A DNA stretch of 64,000 nt from Marinifilum sp. D737 (lineage in GTDB: Bacteria; Bacteroidota; Bacteroidia; Bacteroidales; Marinifilaceae): positions 434,001-498,000 of the forward strand of contig NZ_JANQCD010000001.1 in NCBI RefSeq assembly GCF_026672275.1, read 5' to 3'. The notes under the pieces were generated by a model. That model made no database searches. It was given only the letters and a program-made list of their open reading frames with translations, and was not told where the DNA came from. Shown here piece by piece: positions 27,756 to 36,754 of the stretch; the first letter of the stretch is position 1; each line of letters begins with the position of its first letter. Both the position numbers and the translations under genes were made by a program.

Positions 27756-30200
27756 ATGTTGAAGAAACAATTGAACTCTGTATTGCGCAGAGCTACTCTG
27801 TTAATTGTATTGCAATTTGTATGCTTTATCGGATTTTCCCAATTCAATTTAAATGGGAAAGTGACTGATAAAAGTGGAAATGCTCTGCCAGGAGCAGCAA
27901 TTGCAGTGAAAGGAACTTATTTGGGAACTGTTACCAATTCCTATGGTGAATATCAGTTTACAAATTTAAAAGCTGGAGAATACCAATTTGTGATCTCTTT
28001 TTTGGGTTATGAAACAAAGGAAAGTTCTGTAAAGCTTACTGAATCGAAGAATTTAGATTTTAAATTGAATCCAACTGCCATAATGGCCGACGAGGTGATT
28101 GTTGCAGCAACCAGAGCAGGAAACAAGGCTCCTGTGGCAGTAACCAATTTGGGAGGAGAAGAGGTGAGAAAGCAAAATACAGGTCAGGATATTCCTTACC
28201 AGTTAAGCTTAACCCCTTCTTTGGTAGAATCATCGGAAGCTGGTAATGGTGTTGGTTATTCAGCTCTTCGTATTCGTGGAACGGATGCTTCCCGTATTAA
28301 CGTTACCATAAATGGTGTACCATTGAATGATTCGGAATCGCAAGGTGTATTTTGGGTAAACATGCCTGATTTTGCTTCATCGGTTGATAACATTCAAATT
28401 CAACGTGGAGTTGGAACATCTACCAATGGTGCTGCAGCTTTTGGAGCTACCATTAACTTTCAAACAGAAACTGTAAATGCAGAACCTTATGCCGAAGTTC
28501 AAAGTGTAGCAGGTTCGTTCAATACTTTCCGAAATACATTCAAAGTTGGAACAGGATTAATCAATGGAAAATTTAGTTTTGATGCTCGTTATTCAAAGTT
28601 AAAGTCTGACGGATTTGTTGATCGTGCATTTTCAGATCATGAATCATTTTTTGCAAGTGGTACTTATTATACTGAAAGAAGCATGTTGAAATTCAACATC
28701 ATTTCGGGTGATCAGAAAACAGGAATCAGTTGGTGGGGGAATCCAACCATCAATAATCCGGAAGTTGATGAAGACAGACGATACAATCCTGCTGGTGAGT
28801 ATACCGACGAAAATGGTGTTAAAAGGTATTACGACAACCAAACGGATAATTACAAGCAAACGCATTACCAATTATTCTACTCTCAGGAATTGACTTCGAA
28901 CTTAAATTTGAATGCTGCATTGCATTATACAAAAGGGAAAGGATATTATGAGCAGTATAAAGAAGATGAAAAATATTCTGAATATGGCTTGGATAATCTT
29001 GTGATTGGAGGAGAAACTATTGAGGAAACAGATCTTACTCGTCAAAAATGGCTGAAGAATGATTTTTACGGATTTACATATTCGTTAAATTATAAAAAGA
29101 ATAGAATTGATGCATCGTTTGGTGGTGCCTGGAATCGTTATGATGGTGATCACTTTGGAAATATTCTTTGGGCTCAAAACGGTGGAGTTCCTAATGGGCA
29201 CCAATGGTATTTGAATACTGGTGAGAAGACCGATTACAATGTTTTTGCCAAGATGAATGTTGAATTGAGTGACAAATTAAATGCATACGGAGATGTTCAG
29301 TATCGTCATATTTCTTACGATATGGATGGTACGGATGATGATCTTTTGCCATTGGTTCAGGAGCATAAATTTGATTTCTTCAACCCTAAGGTGGGATTGT
29401 ATTACACCATTAACGATAGAAACTCAGCTTATGCATCGTTTGGGGTAGCTCATCGTGAGCCAACTCGTGCAAACTTTAAAGATGCCAAAGGTGATCCAAG
29501 TTCATATCCTGTTGATGAGTCATTATTTGATTATGAATTGGGTTATAACTATAAATCTGCGAAAGCAACTTTTGGTGTAAATCTTTACTACATGTACTAT
29601 CGCGATCAGTTGGTACCAACAGGCGAAAAGAATAGTGTTGGTTACGATATCATGACAAATGTAGACAAGAGTTACCGTGCAGGTGTTGAGTTGATTTGGG
29701 GAGTACAAATTCTACCAAATTTAAAATGGGATGCTAACCTTACTTTAAGTCGCAACAGAATTAAAGACTTTGTAGAGTATTCAACTTACTACGATGAAAA
29801 TTGGAACGAAGAATACAAAGGGAAAGAGCTGGGAGATACAGACATTAGCTATTCACCGGAAACAGTTGGAAGCAGTATTTTAACCTGGACTCCTACAAAA
29901 GGTTTTGATGTAAGTTTTGTTAGCAAATATGTAGGGGAACAGTATTTTGACAATACTTCGAATGCAAAGAGAAAATTAGATGATTACAATGTTCACAACT
30001 TAAGATTGAACTACAGTATCAAACCAAGTTGGATGAAAGAAATTGCTTTCCAATTGAGCATTAACAATGTGTTTGATACCAAGTATGAGAACAATGCTTA
30101 TGGTGGAAACTGGTATGAGCAAGGTGTTGAAAAAACATGGAGATACTATTATCCACAAGCAGGAACAAATGTTCTGGCAGGTGTAACATTACGATTCTAA
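27756..30200 (+). CDS. TonB-dependent outer-membrane receptor for thiamine
   Basis: An 814-residue outer-membrane receptor. Signal peptide (about 1-28, ending GFSQ), carboxypeptidase-D regulatory-like domain (about 32-105, NGKVTDKSGNALPGAAIAVK), TonB plug (about 118-235, with LRIRGTDASRINVTINGVPL) and a 22-strand barrel to the C-terminal aromatic strand ending LRF. It is directly downstream of the TPP riboswitch and upstream of a PnuT-like permease and thiamine pyrophosphokinase, the arrangement known in Bacteroidota for thiamine receptors (OMR1 type). The substrate, thiamine or a phosphorylated form, is therefore inferred from regulation and neighbours and not from residues. TonB/ExbBD are not in the window. 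Confidence 0.92.
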   Translation: MLKKQLNSVLRRATLLIVLQFVCFIGFSQFNLNGKVTDKSGNALPGAAIAVKGTYLGTVTNSYGEYQFTNLKAGEYQFVISFLGYETKESSVKLTESKNLDFKLNPTAIMADEVIVAATRAGNKAPVAVTNLGGEEVRKQNTGQDIPYQLSLTPSLVESSEAGNGVGYSALRIRGTDASRINVTINGVPLNDSESQGVFWVNMPDFASSVDNIQIQRGVGTSTNGAAAFGATINFQTETVNAEPYAEVQSVAGSFNTFRNTFKVGTGLINGKFSFDARYSKLKSDGFVDRAFSDHESFFASGTYYTERSMLKFNIISGDQKTGISWWGNPTINNPEVDEDRRYNPAGEYTDENGVKRYYDNQTDNYKQTHYQLFYSQELTSNLNLNAALHYTKGKGYYEQYKEDEKYSEYGLDNLVIGGETIEETDLTRQKWLKNDFYGFTYSLNYKKNRIDASFGGAWNRYDGDHFGNILWAQNGGVPNGHQWYLNTGEKTDYNVFAKMNVELSDKLNAYGDVQYRHISYDMDGTDDDLLPLVQEHKFDFFNPKVGLYYTINDRNSAYASFGVAHREPTRANFKDAKGDPSSYPVDESLFDYELGYNYKSAKATFGVNLYYMYYRDQLVPTGEKNSVGYDIMTNVDKSYRAGVELIWGVQILPNLKWDANLTLSRNRIKDFVEYSTYYDENWNEEYKGKELGDTDISYSPETVGSSILTWTPTKGFDVSFVSKYVGEQYFDNTSNAKRKLDDYNVHNLRLNYSIKPSWMKEIAFQLSINNVFDTKYENNAYGGNWYEQGVEKTWRYYYPQAGTNVLAGVTLRF

Positions 30201-30212
30201 AATATAATTTTG

Positions 30213-30238
30213 TAGAGGCGCACGACTGTGCGTCTCTA
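30213..30238. repeat. Perfect hairpin repeat, GAGACGCAC type
   Basis: TAGAGGCGCAC and GTGCGTCTCTA form an 11-bp stem (one G-T wobble) with a four-base GACT loop, 12 bases after the receptor stop. There is no T run, so it is not a typical terminator. The TAGAGACGCAC...GTGCGTCTCTA palindrome is, as far as I recall, a dispersed repeat seen in several phyla. It may act as a processing or attenuation hairpin within the operon. Confidence 0.6.
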
Positions 30239-30244
30239 TCTAAC

Positions 30245-30411
30245 AGCCTGAGTTCGATTAAAAATAGATGACTTTTTAAAGAATTTGTTTGCTTTTGGCA
30301 TAAATTCCCTCAAATTCTCTTTAAATATCCCGATATTCATTCGAAAATTTGAGGAAATTTCTACTCAAAATCAATTCAAACTGTGACCATATTTATAATC
30401 GAACTCAGGTT
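30245..30411. repeat. Inverted-repeat element, long copy (family CCTGAGTTCGATT)
   Basis: A 167-base element with terminal inverted repeats: CCTGAGTTCGATTAAAAATA (30247) against TATTTATAATCGAACTCAGG (ending 30409), 19 of 20 positions complementary. Inside is a second inverted repeat CCTCAAATT / AATTTGAGG. It has no open frame, so it is a MITE-like or structured intergenic element. It lies between the thiamine receptor and the permease gene. Confidence 0.75.
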
Positions 30412-30423
30412 AATAATTAATAT

Positions 30424-31011
30424 ATGAACTGGATAACTGACAATATTGTTGAAATCATAGGAACCTTGTCGGGACTGTTGTTTTTGTATTTGGAAATCAA
30501 ACAAAACAAATGGTTGTGGCCAGTTGGTTTGCTTACTTCGGCAATGTATATCTATGTGTTTTTTGTTGCCAAGTTATATGCTGATATGTCGCTTCAGTTC
30601 TATTACGTTTTTATCAGTATTTATGGATGGATTTTATGGTCGAGAGGGAAGAGGCAACAAGAAAAAGAATTGCCTGTCGTTCACTTGAACATGAGTTTAT
30701 CTTTAAAACTAATAGTGGCTAGTATTGCAATATATGTGTTAATAGCTTTCATTCTAGTCAACTTTACCGATGGTTCGGTTCCTTATTGGGATGCATTTAC
30801 TACAGCATTGAGCATTGTAGCTACCTGGATGTTGGCTCGTAAGATCCTGGAGCAATGGCTGGTTTGGATTGTTGTAAATTCGGTATCATTAGGCTTGTAC
30901 ATTTATAAAGATTTGAATTTTACCGCAGTGCTTTTCTTTTTCTATACCACAATGGCTGTTGTTGGATATTTACAATGGAAAAAAGACATGCTTCGTTCTC
31001 AGGCTATTTAA
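30424..31011 (+). CDS. pnuT: PnuC-family permease, PnuT (thiamine) type
   Basis: A 195-residue inner-membrane protein with about seven hydrophobic helices (near 12-28, 33-50, 56-74, 97-115, 122-140, 145-160 and 165-182). The PnuC-family segment YVFISIYGWILWSRG, with its aromatic/Trp signature, is present. PnuC transports nicotinamide riboside, but the gene lies in a TPP-riboswitch operon between an outer-membrane receptor and thiamine pyrophosphokinase, the setting that defines PnuT, a facilitator of thiamine uptake trapped by phosphorylation. Specificity is thus inferred from context. ATG at 30424 follows a 223-base spacer carrying two repeat elements. Confidence 0.9.
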   Translation: MNWITDNIVEIIGTLSGLLFLYLEIKQNKWLWPVGLLTSAMYIYVFFVAKLYADMSLQFYYVFISIYGWILWSRGKRQQEKELPVVHLNMSLSLKLIVASIAIYVLIAFILVNFTDGSVPYWDAFTTALSIVATWMLARKILEQWLVWIVVNSVSLGLYIYKDLNFTAVLFFFYTTMAVVGYLQWKKDMLRSQAI

Positions 31012-31060
31012 GCTAATTCATTAAATTTACTGGCTCAAATTTTATCATCACTGATCGAGC

Positions 31061-31684
31061 ATGCAAAAGAAAGCGGTAATATTGGCTAACGGAGCCTTTC
31101 CAACTCACGAAATCCCTTTAAAGGAGCTAAAAGAATCAAAACATATCATTTGTTGCGACGGTGCAATTAACAATTTGGAAAAGGCAGGATTAGAACCTTT
31201 CGCCATTATTGGTGATTTGGATTCCTTAGATTCAGAATTGAAATGGAAGTATAAGGATATTATTCACCACTTTTCCAATCAGGATACCAATGATTTAACC
31301 AAATCGGTTGAATGGTGCATTGCCAATAAATTTAACGAAATAGCTATTGTTGGAGCAACGGGTAAGCGCGATGATCACATGATTGGGAATGTATTTCTTT
31401 TGCCGCAATATGCAAAAAAGATAAAAGTTAAAATGCTAACCAGTTATGGTGTGTTTACACCAATAGTTCGTCCAAAGAATTTCGAAAGTTATACAAGACA
31501 GCAAGTATCCATTTTCTCTCCAAACAGTGATACGCTAATAACAACAGCTAATTTGCGTTATTCATTAACCAATCAGCCATTGGAAATGATGTGGCAAGGT
31601 ACACTAAATGAATCGATGGGCGATAGTTTCAGAATTGAATTTGAAGGAGGACCATTGATTGTATTTCAGGAATATGAGAAGTAA
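31061..31684 (+). CDS. Thiamine pyrophosphokinase
   Basis: A 207-residue enzyme converting thiamine and ATP to thiamine pyrophosphate and AMP. Family motifs are visible: CDGAINNL (near 32), the metal-binding GDLDS (near 52), the QDTNDLTKS segment (near 74-82) and GATGKRDDH (near 99-107). C-terminal residues form the thiamine-binding beta domain. As the third gene of the TPP-riboswitch operon, it traps the thiamine brought in by the receptor and PnuT. It starts 49 bases after the permease gene. Confidence 0.94.
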   Translation: MQKKAVILANGAFPTHEIPLKELKESKHIICCDGAINNLEKAGLEPFAIIGDLDSLDSELKWKYKDIIHHFSNQDTNDLTKSVEWCIANKFNEIAIVGATGKRDDHMIGNVFLLPQYAKKIKVKMLTSYGVFTPIVRPKNFESYTRQQVSIFSPNSDTLITTANLRYSLTNQPLEMMWQGTLNESMGDSFRIEFEGGPLIVFQEYEK

Positions 31685-31757
31685 TGGCTAAATAAGCTTC
31701 TCTTTGTTAAATTAGTAAAACAGCTTTTCAACGCAAATCCTGAATAAATCTGGTTTT

Positions 31758-31793
31758 CTGTGTTAGATATTTTTAATCGAACTCAGCTTATTA
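31758..31793. repeat. Right end of a CCTGAGTTCGATT-family element
   Basis: CTGTG followed by TATTTTTAATCGAACTCAG and CTTATTA matches the right ends of the elements at 27373 and 30245. A convincing left end is not visible upstream (only CCTGAATAAATC at 31739), so this is a solo or decayed copy downstream of the thiamine operon. Confidence 0.55.
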
Positions 31794-31857
31794 GGAATAG
31801 CTTGGTGTTTTTCCTGAATTGATCAATATTTAATTCTTTCCGATTCAAGTTTTTTGC

Positions 31858-31886
31858 TTGCCATGAAAAAATCCTGTTTATATTTG
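31858..31886 (+). promoter_or_regulatory. Promoter of the porin-like gene
   Basis: TTG (31858-31860), an 18-base spacer and TATATTTG (31879-31886) match the Bacteroidota promoter; the start codon follows 28 bases later. Confidence 0.75.
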
Positions 31887-31914
31887 CAGCCGAATAAAAA
31901 CCTAACTAAAATCG

Positions 31915-33183
31915 ATGAAAAAATTAAAAACTCTGTTATTGCTTTTTGTTTCATTTATAAGCATTTCAGGTCTTAACGCACAAAAAAAAGAATTGCCAAT
32001 TTCGGTAAAATTTGGTGGATATGTACACACTTTATTCACTTATGATACCCGTCAGATGGTTGCAGCACGCGAGGGTCATATTCTTCTGTATCCTAAAAAT
32101 GAGATATTGGATGCTGCAGGCAAAGATATTAATGAAGGTGGAGTGTATAATATGGCGGTAATTCAATCGAGAATGAATGCCAAGATTACGGGTCCTGAAA
32201 TTTTGGGTGCCAAAACCAACGGAATGATTGAAGCTGAGTTTATTGGAAATGGTGAATCGGATACCAATGGTTTACGTGTGCGTCATGCATTTGTAAATTT
32301 GGATTGGGGCAATACTTCTCTTTTAATCGGGCAGACCTGGTCTCCATTGTTTGTTGCCGAAGTATTTCCATTTACAGTAGGTGCCAATGCAGGTTTGCCA
32401 TTCAAGCCATTTGCTCGTAATCCGCAGGTGAGATTAACTCATAAAACAGGAAACTGGAAATTATTGGCAGCAATTGCAACAGAACGAGATTATACAAGTA
32501 CTGGTCCTGATGGATCAAGTAACAAATATTTAAGAAATGCCGGAATGCCAATTGTTCAGGGACAGGCGCATTATTACTTAGGGAAGAAAAAACACCTGTT
32601 TGGAGTAAGTGGTGAATACAAGAATCTTAAACCATCATTGATGAGTACAACTGGTTCTAAAGAAACTGGAGATTATCAGGAATGGAAGAATGATGAGACC
32701 ATTTCATCATGGGCAATAATGGGATATTTCAAATTGAATTTCAATCCGGTTACTTTTAAGGCTCAAACCACTTATGGTACCAACCTTACCGATGTTTTGA
32801 TGTTGGGCGGATATGCTGTTAAGGATTTGAATCCTGTAACCAATGAGGCATCATACACTGGCATTAAAGTGATGGGATCATGGGCTGAGCTTTCTTACAA
32901 GAAGAACGATTGGGAATATGCTTTCCTTGCCGGATATTCTAAAAACTATGGTGCAGAAGACGATATTGCTTCTACAGATCTTGTTTATGCAAGAAGTAAA
33001 AATATTGGCGAATTGTACCGTTTGGCTCCACGTGTTTGTAAAAAATACAAGAACTTAAAGTTCGAATTTGAAGCCGAATATACCGCAGCTGCTTATGGTA
33101 AACTTGCTGAAAAAGCAAAAGTTAGAGATGCCAAATGGGTAGGTGGTACCAGATATTCATTAGGAGTATATTATTTCTTCTAG
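31915..33183 (+). CDS. Porin-like outer-membrane beta-barrel protein
   Basis: A 422-residue exported protein with signal peptide (about 1-22, ending LNAQ) and a sequence of alternating amphipathic strands closing with an aromatic C-terminal strand YSLGVYYFF, typical of outer-membrane barrels. The segment from SRMNAKITGPEI to GQTWSPLF, including RVRHAFVNLDW, resembles DcaP-type trimeric porins. A role in diffusion of small substrates is likely; the substrate is unknown. It is a single-gene unit with its own promoter and a symmetric terminator at 33204, so it is probably not part of the thiamine operon although it follows it. Confidence 0.8.
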   Translation: MKKLKTLLLLFVSFISISGLNAQKKELPISVKFGGYVHTLFTYDTRQMVAAREGHILLYPKNEILDAAGKDINEGGVYNMAVIQSRMNAKITGPEILGAKTNGMIEAEFIGNGESDTNGLRVRHAFVNLDWGNTSLLIGQTWSPLFVAEVFPFTVGANAGLPFKPFARNPQVRLTHKTGNWKLLAAIATERDYTSTGPDGSSNKYLRNAGMPIVQGQAHYYLGKKKHLFGVSGEYKNLKPSLMSTTGSKETGDYQEWKNDETISSWAIMGYFKLNFNPVTFKAQTTYGTNLTDVLMLGGYAVKDLNPVTNEASYTGIKVMGSWAELSYKKNDWEYAFLAGYSKNYGAEDDIASTDLVYARSKNIGELYRLAPRVCKKYKNLKFEFEAEYTAAAYGKLAEKAKVRDAKWVGGTRYSLGVYYFF

Positions 33184-33203
33184 AAACTATATTTATTTTA
33201 TAA

Positions 33204-33230
33204 AAAAGACGTAGCATGCTACGTCTTTTC
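33204..33230. terminator. Bidirectional terminator
   Basis: A perfect 26-base palindrome centred on GCATGC, with AAAAGACGTAGC and its complement, has A and T runs on both sides. It serves the porin gene (+) and the histidine kinase gene (-). Confidence 0.9.
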
Positions 33231-33234
33231 TTGT

Positions 33235-35097
33235 TTATAGTGGGATAGTGAAGTAAAATATGGTTCCTTCCTGTGGTTTCGATTTCATCCAAATTTGACC
33301 TCCTAGCATTTCAATTAAGCTTTTACTAATTGCCAAACCTAATCCTGTACCTCCATATTGTCTTGTGTTGGCATCCAATTCGGCCTGACGGAATCTGTCG
33401 AAAATAATGGCTTGTTTTTCCTCTGGAATACCAATTCCAGTATCCCTTACAAAGAATTCAATAAACTTTCCTTTCACTGTATAGCCAATTTCAATTTCTC
33501 CATTCTGGGTGAATTTGATCGAATTCTCGATAAGGTTGGTAAATACCTGCTGCAATCGAACAGAATCAGTTGTTATTTCTAAAATAGAATCATCAACTGG
33601 AGTATTTATAATAAAGTTGAGCTTATGATTTTCCTTATGTTCTTTAAGTGTTTCGTAATCATCTTTAACCGAATCGAACAACTTGGAAATATTACATCTG
33701 TCCAATACAACCTTTAATTGATTGGTTTCAATTTTAGAGATATCAAGAATATCACTAATCAATCGTAATAATCCATTGGTATTTTTTTGAATGATAGAAA
33801 TGAACTTTTTCCTTTTTGTTTCTGCCACATTATCACCTGACAGAAGTTCTGTAAATCCCAATATGGCATTCATTGGAGTGCGGATTTCATGTGACATATT
33901 GGCTAGGAAAGCAGATTTTAATCGGCTTGATTCTTCTGCAACCTCTATCGCTTTTTCGAGTTTTACATTGGTTGCAGTGATTTCGTGCATAAGTGCTTTT
34001 TCTTTCTGTTCTCTTAATTTTCTAAGGTGAATATTAATCATCATTACGATGATAATAATGGTCAAAAGAATCAGTATTGTTAAAGTAAGTATAAATATTT
34101 CCTTGTTTTCCTTAATCAGACTGTACGGTTCATTAATTAGTTTGGAATTTTTAGGCAAATCCTTAATCTTGATATCAAAATTTACCAATTCATTGTAGTC
34201 AAACTCATACTCATATACCGATTGCATTGGAGGAATATCATCAATAGGTGTACCTGATAGCACTTTTTTAGCGATTTGGGCGGCTTGTTTGCCTTGTATT
34301 CTTCCTGTAATTAAGGATCCACCTATGGCCCCACGATTAAGATAGAAATCCCAAACACAGTAAATTGGAACTTTGCAGTATGGTTTACATTCAGAAAACC
34401 CCTTTTCGTAAGTGTAATAATTGCCATCAATATCCCGGTTGTATAATAAGTAAAGAACAACATCATTAGGCTCTAACTTCGATAGCTGAATTTTTAATTC
34501 TTGAATGTTTTTAGGCTTAATAATTAAGTGCCTTACTGGTTCACTCATTTTTTTTATTTCATCCTTAAAAGAGGATAATACTGTTTCGCCAGTGGTACTA
34601 TGATCGGTTACAACAACAATTTTAGAATAGTTTGGATGATGATCTTCGATTAGTTTAATTGTTGCGCATACACTAAATGTTTCAAACACTCCGGTGTATC
34701 CTTTGGGAGGATCAATAATAGAGTTTAAACCTGAGAAAATTACCGGAACCTCACCAAAAATTTCATCACGATTTTTAATTAAAAAGTCGTAAGCATTGTT
34801 ATCGGTAGAAATAATTAAATCAAATTTTTGGTTCTTATACTTGCGCAGGTAATACCCTTTTAAAAGTTCCAGGTACTCTTCAGAAAAATATCTTTTTGAA
34901 TCCATATACTCGATGTGGAGAGTTGTATTTGGATTTGGAAGAAGCTCTCTTTTAATGCTGTTTAAAGTGGAATCAGTCCAACTGAGACCATTATGGTATG
35001 AATTTAAAATTAATATGTGTTTGTGTGCGGATGAATAGGCACTCAAACTGCATATTATAAACAGCAGAAGTACTATTGACTTAATACTAATTCTCAT
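33235..35097 (-). CDS. Sensor histidine kinase with ABC substrate-binding-like sensor domain
   Basis: A 620-residue membrane kinase. The start is set at ATG 35097, because the longer frame begins with a TTG at 35130 and would put 11 residues before the signal sequence MRISIKSIVLLLFIICSLSA. The periplasmic sensor (about 30-300) resembles the ABC_sub_bind family (ILILNSYHNGLSWTD; FDLIISTDNNAYDFL), which binds small ligands. A helix follows near 320-342, then a short coiled coil. HisKA has the phospho-His in NMSHEIRTPM (near 400). The ATPase domain has N box NLIENSIKF, G1 DTGIGIPEE and G2 GGTGLGLAIS. No receiver or DNA-binding domain is fused and no regulator is adjacent. It is the last gene of the ywqK/xseAB/dacB cluster, 39 bases after dacB. 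Confidence 0.9.
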   Translation of the reverse strand: MRISIKSIVLLLFIICSLSAYSSAHKHILILNSYHNGLSWTDSTLNSIKRELLPNPNTTLHIEYMDSKRYFSEEYLELLKGYYLRKYKNQKFDLIISTDNNAYDFLIKNRDEIFGEVPVIFSGLNSIIDPPKGYTGVFETFSVCATIKLIEDHHPNYSKIVVVTDHSTTGETVLSSFKDEIKKMSEPVRHLIIKPKNIQELKIQLSKLEPNDVVLYLLYNRDIDGNYYTYEKGFSECKPYCKVPIYCVWDFYLNRGAIGGSLITGRIQGKQAAQIAKKVLSGTPIDDIPPMQSVYEYEFDYNELVNFDIKIKDLPKNSKLINEPYSLIKENKEIFILTLTILILLTIIIIVMMINIHLRKLREQKEKALMHEITATNVKLEKAIEVAEESSRLKSAFLANMSHEIRTPMNAILGFTELLSGDNVAETKRKKFISIIQKNTNGLLRLISDILDISKIETNQLKVVLDRCNISKLFDSVKDDYETLKEHKENHKLNFIINTPVDDSILEITTDSVRLQQVFTNLIENSIKFTQNGEIEIGYTVKGKFIEFFVRDTGIGIPEEKQAIIFDRFRQAELDANTRQYGGTGLGLAISKSLIEMLGGQIWMKSKPQEGTIFYFTIPL

Positions 35098-35136
35098 AAG
35101 AAAATTGAATTGATTTGTATCGTTAACCAATTCAAT

Positions 35137-36561
35137 TTAATAATTATAAATATGAATTAAAAGGTTTAGCAATTTATTATTGAGATCCTTTGATGAGCAT
35201 TGGTGATTGTTAATTAATATACATACAATGTAATCTTTGTCTTTAGAGTTTTTTAAATAGCCACAATAAGTTCTTACTCCTGTCATCGATCCGGTTTTTG
35301 CCTTCCAATTGGATGCAATAACACTGCTTTTTCCAAAATGTTTTAAAGTACCTGATTTACCGGCAACAGGAAGTGAAGACAGGAAAGCATTGTAATTATT
35401 GCTATGATACATGGAAGTTAGGATTTGGCTGAAAAACTCAGCAGAAATTGCATTGAAATGCGATAAGCCACTGCCATCAAGTAAATTTTGATATTTGGTT
35501 TCAATACCTTTTTCTCTCCAAAACTCATTTATGGTTTTTGTTCCAGTTTTCCAATCTGCTTTTTCGTTTTGTTTTTGTCCGATTTCAAATAGCAACTGAT
35601 CAGCAAAAAGATTTACACTTTTCTGATTGGTCCAGTACACGATATCTTTCAGTTTGGGAGATAGAATTTTGAATAAGTCCTTACGGTTGTTTTTTGACTT
35701 GCCATTTTCATGCAGAACTTTAATGTTGTTATTCTGTAATTCTGCTTTAAAATCTTCAAGTATGGCCAATTCTGGATGAAGAAAAGCTCCTTTCACTTTA
35801 AATTCATTTCGATTCTGAGGGATGCTACCTTCTATTCTTCTCAAATTACTTGTGTTACCACCAAAAATATATGCCAAATCACGATTGATTTCAGAGCTTA
35901 CAACCTGATTGTCGAATTTTAATCCCGTATTATGAGGAAGCGTTTTCCATATTTTAGTTTTACTGCCAGCTTGCCCGGATTTAAAAAACAAGGTGTACAT
36001 GTTATCACGGTAGTTGATGGCATTGGGAACAGCTCCATAATAATTGCCAATATCTTCCCATATCCAGGTTCTTGGAATGGAAGGTTTAAAATAAGAATTG
36101 TCTACCAAAATATTACCATCAATGACATTGATATTTAATTCTTTTAGTTTGAATACAATTTGCCTGGCAATGTTTTGCTGAGACTCAAAATACTTCGATT
36201 CTAATGTAGGATCACCACCTCCTTTAATAATCAGATTCCCTTTTAAGGTTCCATTTTCAATATTCCCATCAGTTTCGATAAGCGTTTTAAATTGATAATC
36301 TCCACCTAATATTTCCAATGCGCTGGCCGTGGTAACTAACTTTTGACTCGAAGCTGGTGTTAAAGCCATTTTCGAGTTGTGATGAGCCAATATTTTACCC
36401 TTTTCAACATCTTTGATAATAATGCCAATCCCAGCCGAATAAAAGCAGGAATCAGCAGTAAATTCATTTACAAATTGTTGAATTTTATTATCTGTAGTTT
36501 TTTGAGAAGTACACGAAAATCCCCAAACTACGAATGCGAAAAGGAGTAAAATTTTATTCAT
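35137..36561 (-). CDS. dacB: D-alanyl-D-alanine carboxypeptidase/endopeptidase (PBP4 type)
   Basis: A 474-residue periplasmic penicillin-binding protein, probably lipid-anchored (hydrophobic N-terminus with WGFSCTS). It trims or cleaves peptidoglycan cross-links. Peptidase S13 motifs are present: SSQK (SxxK, with nucleophile Ser) in TPASSQKLVT near residue 74, DGSGLSHFN in the SxN position near 360, and KTG in KAKTGSMTG near 425. The start is ATG 36561; a TTG one codon upstream is also in frame. The ATG lies inside xseB, overlapping it by 8 bases, so translation is coupled. Confidence 0.93.
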   Translation of the reverse strand: MNKILLLFAFVVWGFSCTSQKTTDNKIQQFVNEFTADSCFYSAGIGIIIKDVEKGKILAHHNSKMALTPASSQKLVTTASALEILGGDYQFKTLIETDGNIENGTLKGNLIIKGGGDPTLESKYFESQQNIARQIVFKLKELNINVIDGNILVDNSYFKPSIPRTWIWEDIGNYYGAVPNAINYRDNMYTLFFKSGQAGSKTKIWKTLPHNTGLKFDNQVVSSEINRDLAYIFGGNTSNLRRIEGSIPQNRNEFKVKGAFLHPELAILEDFKAELQNNNIKVLHENGKSKNNRKDLFKILSPKLKDIVYWTNQKSVNLFADQLLFEIGQKQNEKADWKTGTKTINEFWREKGIETKYQNLLDGSGLSHFNAISAEFFSQILTSMYHSNNYNAFLSSLPVAGKSGTLKHFGKSSVIASNWKAKTGSMTGVRTYCGYLKNSKDKDYIVCILINNHQCSSKDLNNKLLNLLIHIYNY

Positions 36562-36754
36562 CAATCTCTTTTAAAATTTTTTCAACTTCTTTTTCAGTAT
36601 TATTTAATTTTGCTTTACAAATCACCAGTAATTCTGAAACTCGTTTCACCTTTTCGGATAAATCATCAACGTCTAATTCTTCATTTTCAATCAGCATGAT
36701 TGTTTCTTCAATTTCTGCAATTGCTTCGCTGTAACTAATCTTTTTCTTAGCCAT
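36554..36754 (-). CDS. xseB: Exodeoxyribonuclease VII small subunit
   Basis: A 66-residue, mostly helical acidic protein, the usual length for XseB. The family pattern is visible: YSEAIAEIEETIMLIE, ELDVDDLSEKVKR, LLVICKAKLNNTEKEVEKIL. It binds XseA to form exonuclease VII, which degrades single-stranded DNA. Its ATG (36754) directly abuts the xseA stop codon (36755), and its end overlaps dacB by 8 bases. Confidence 0.93.
   Translation of the reverse strand: MAKKKISYSEAIAEIEETIMLIENEELDVDDLSEKVKRVSELLVICKAKLNNTEKEVEKILKEIDE

Noticed and set aside
35098-35130. Upstream TTG start for the histidine kinase
   Set aside because: It would add 11 residues before a complete signal sequence that starts with ATG at 35097.
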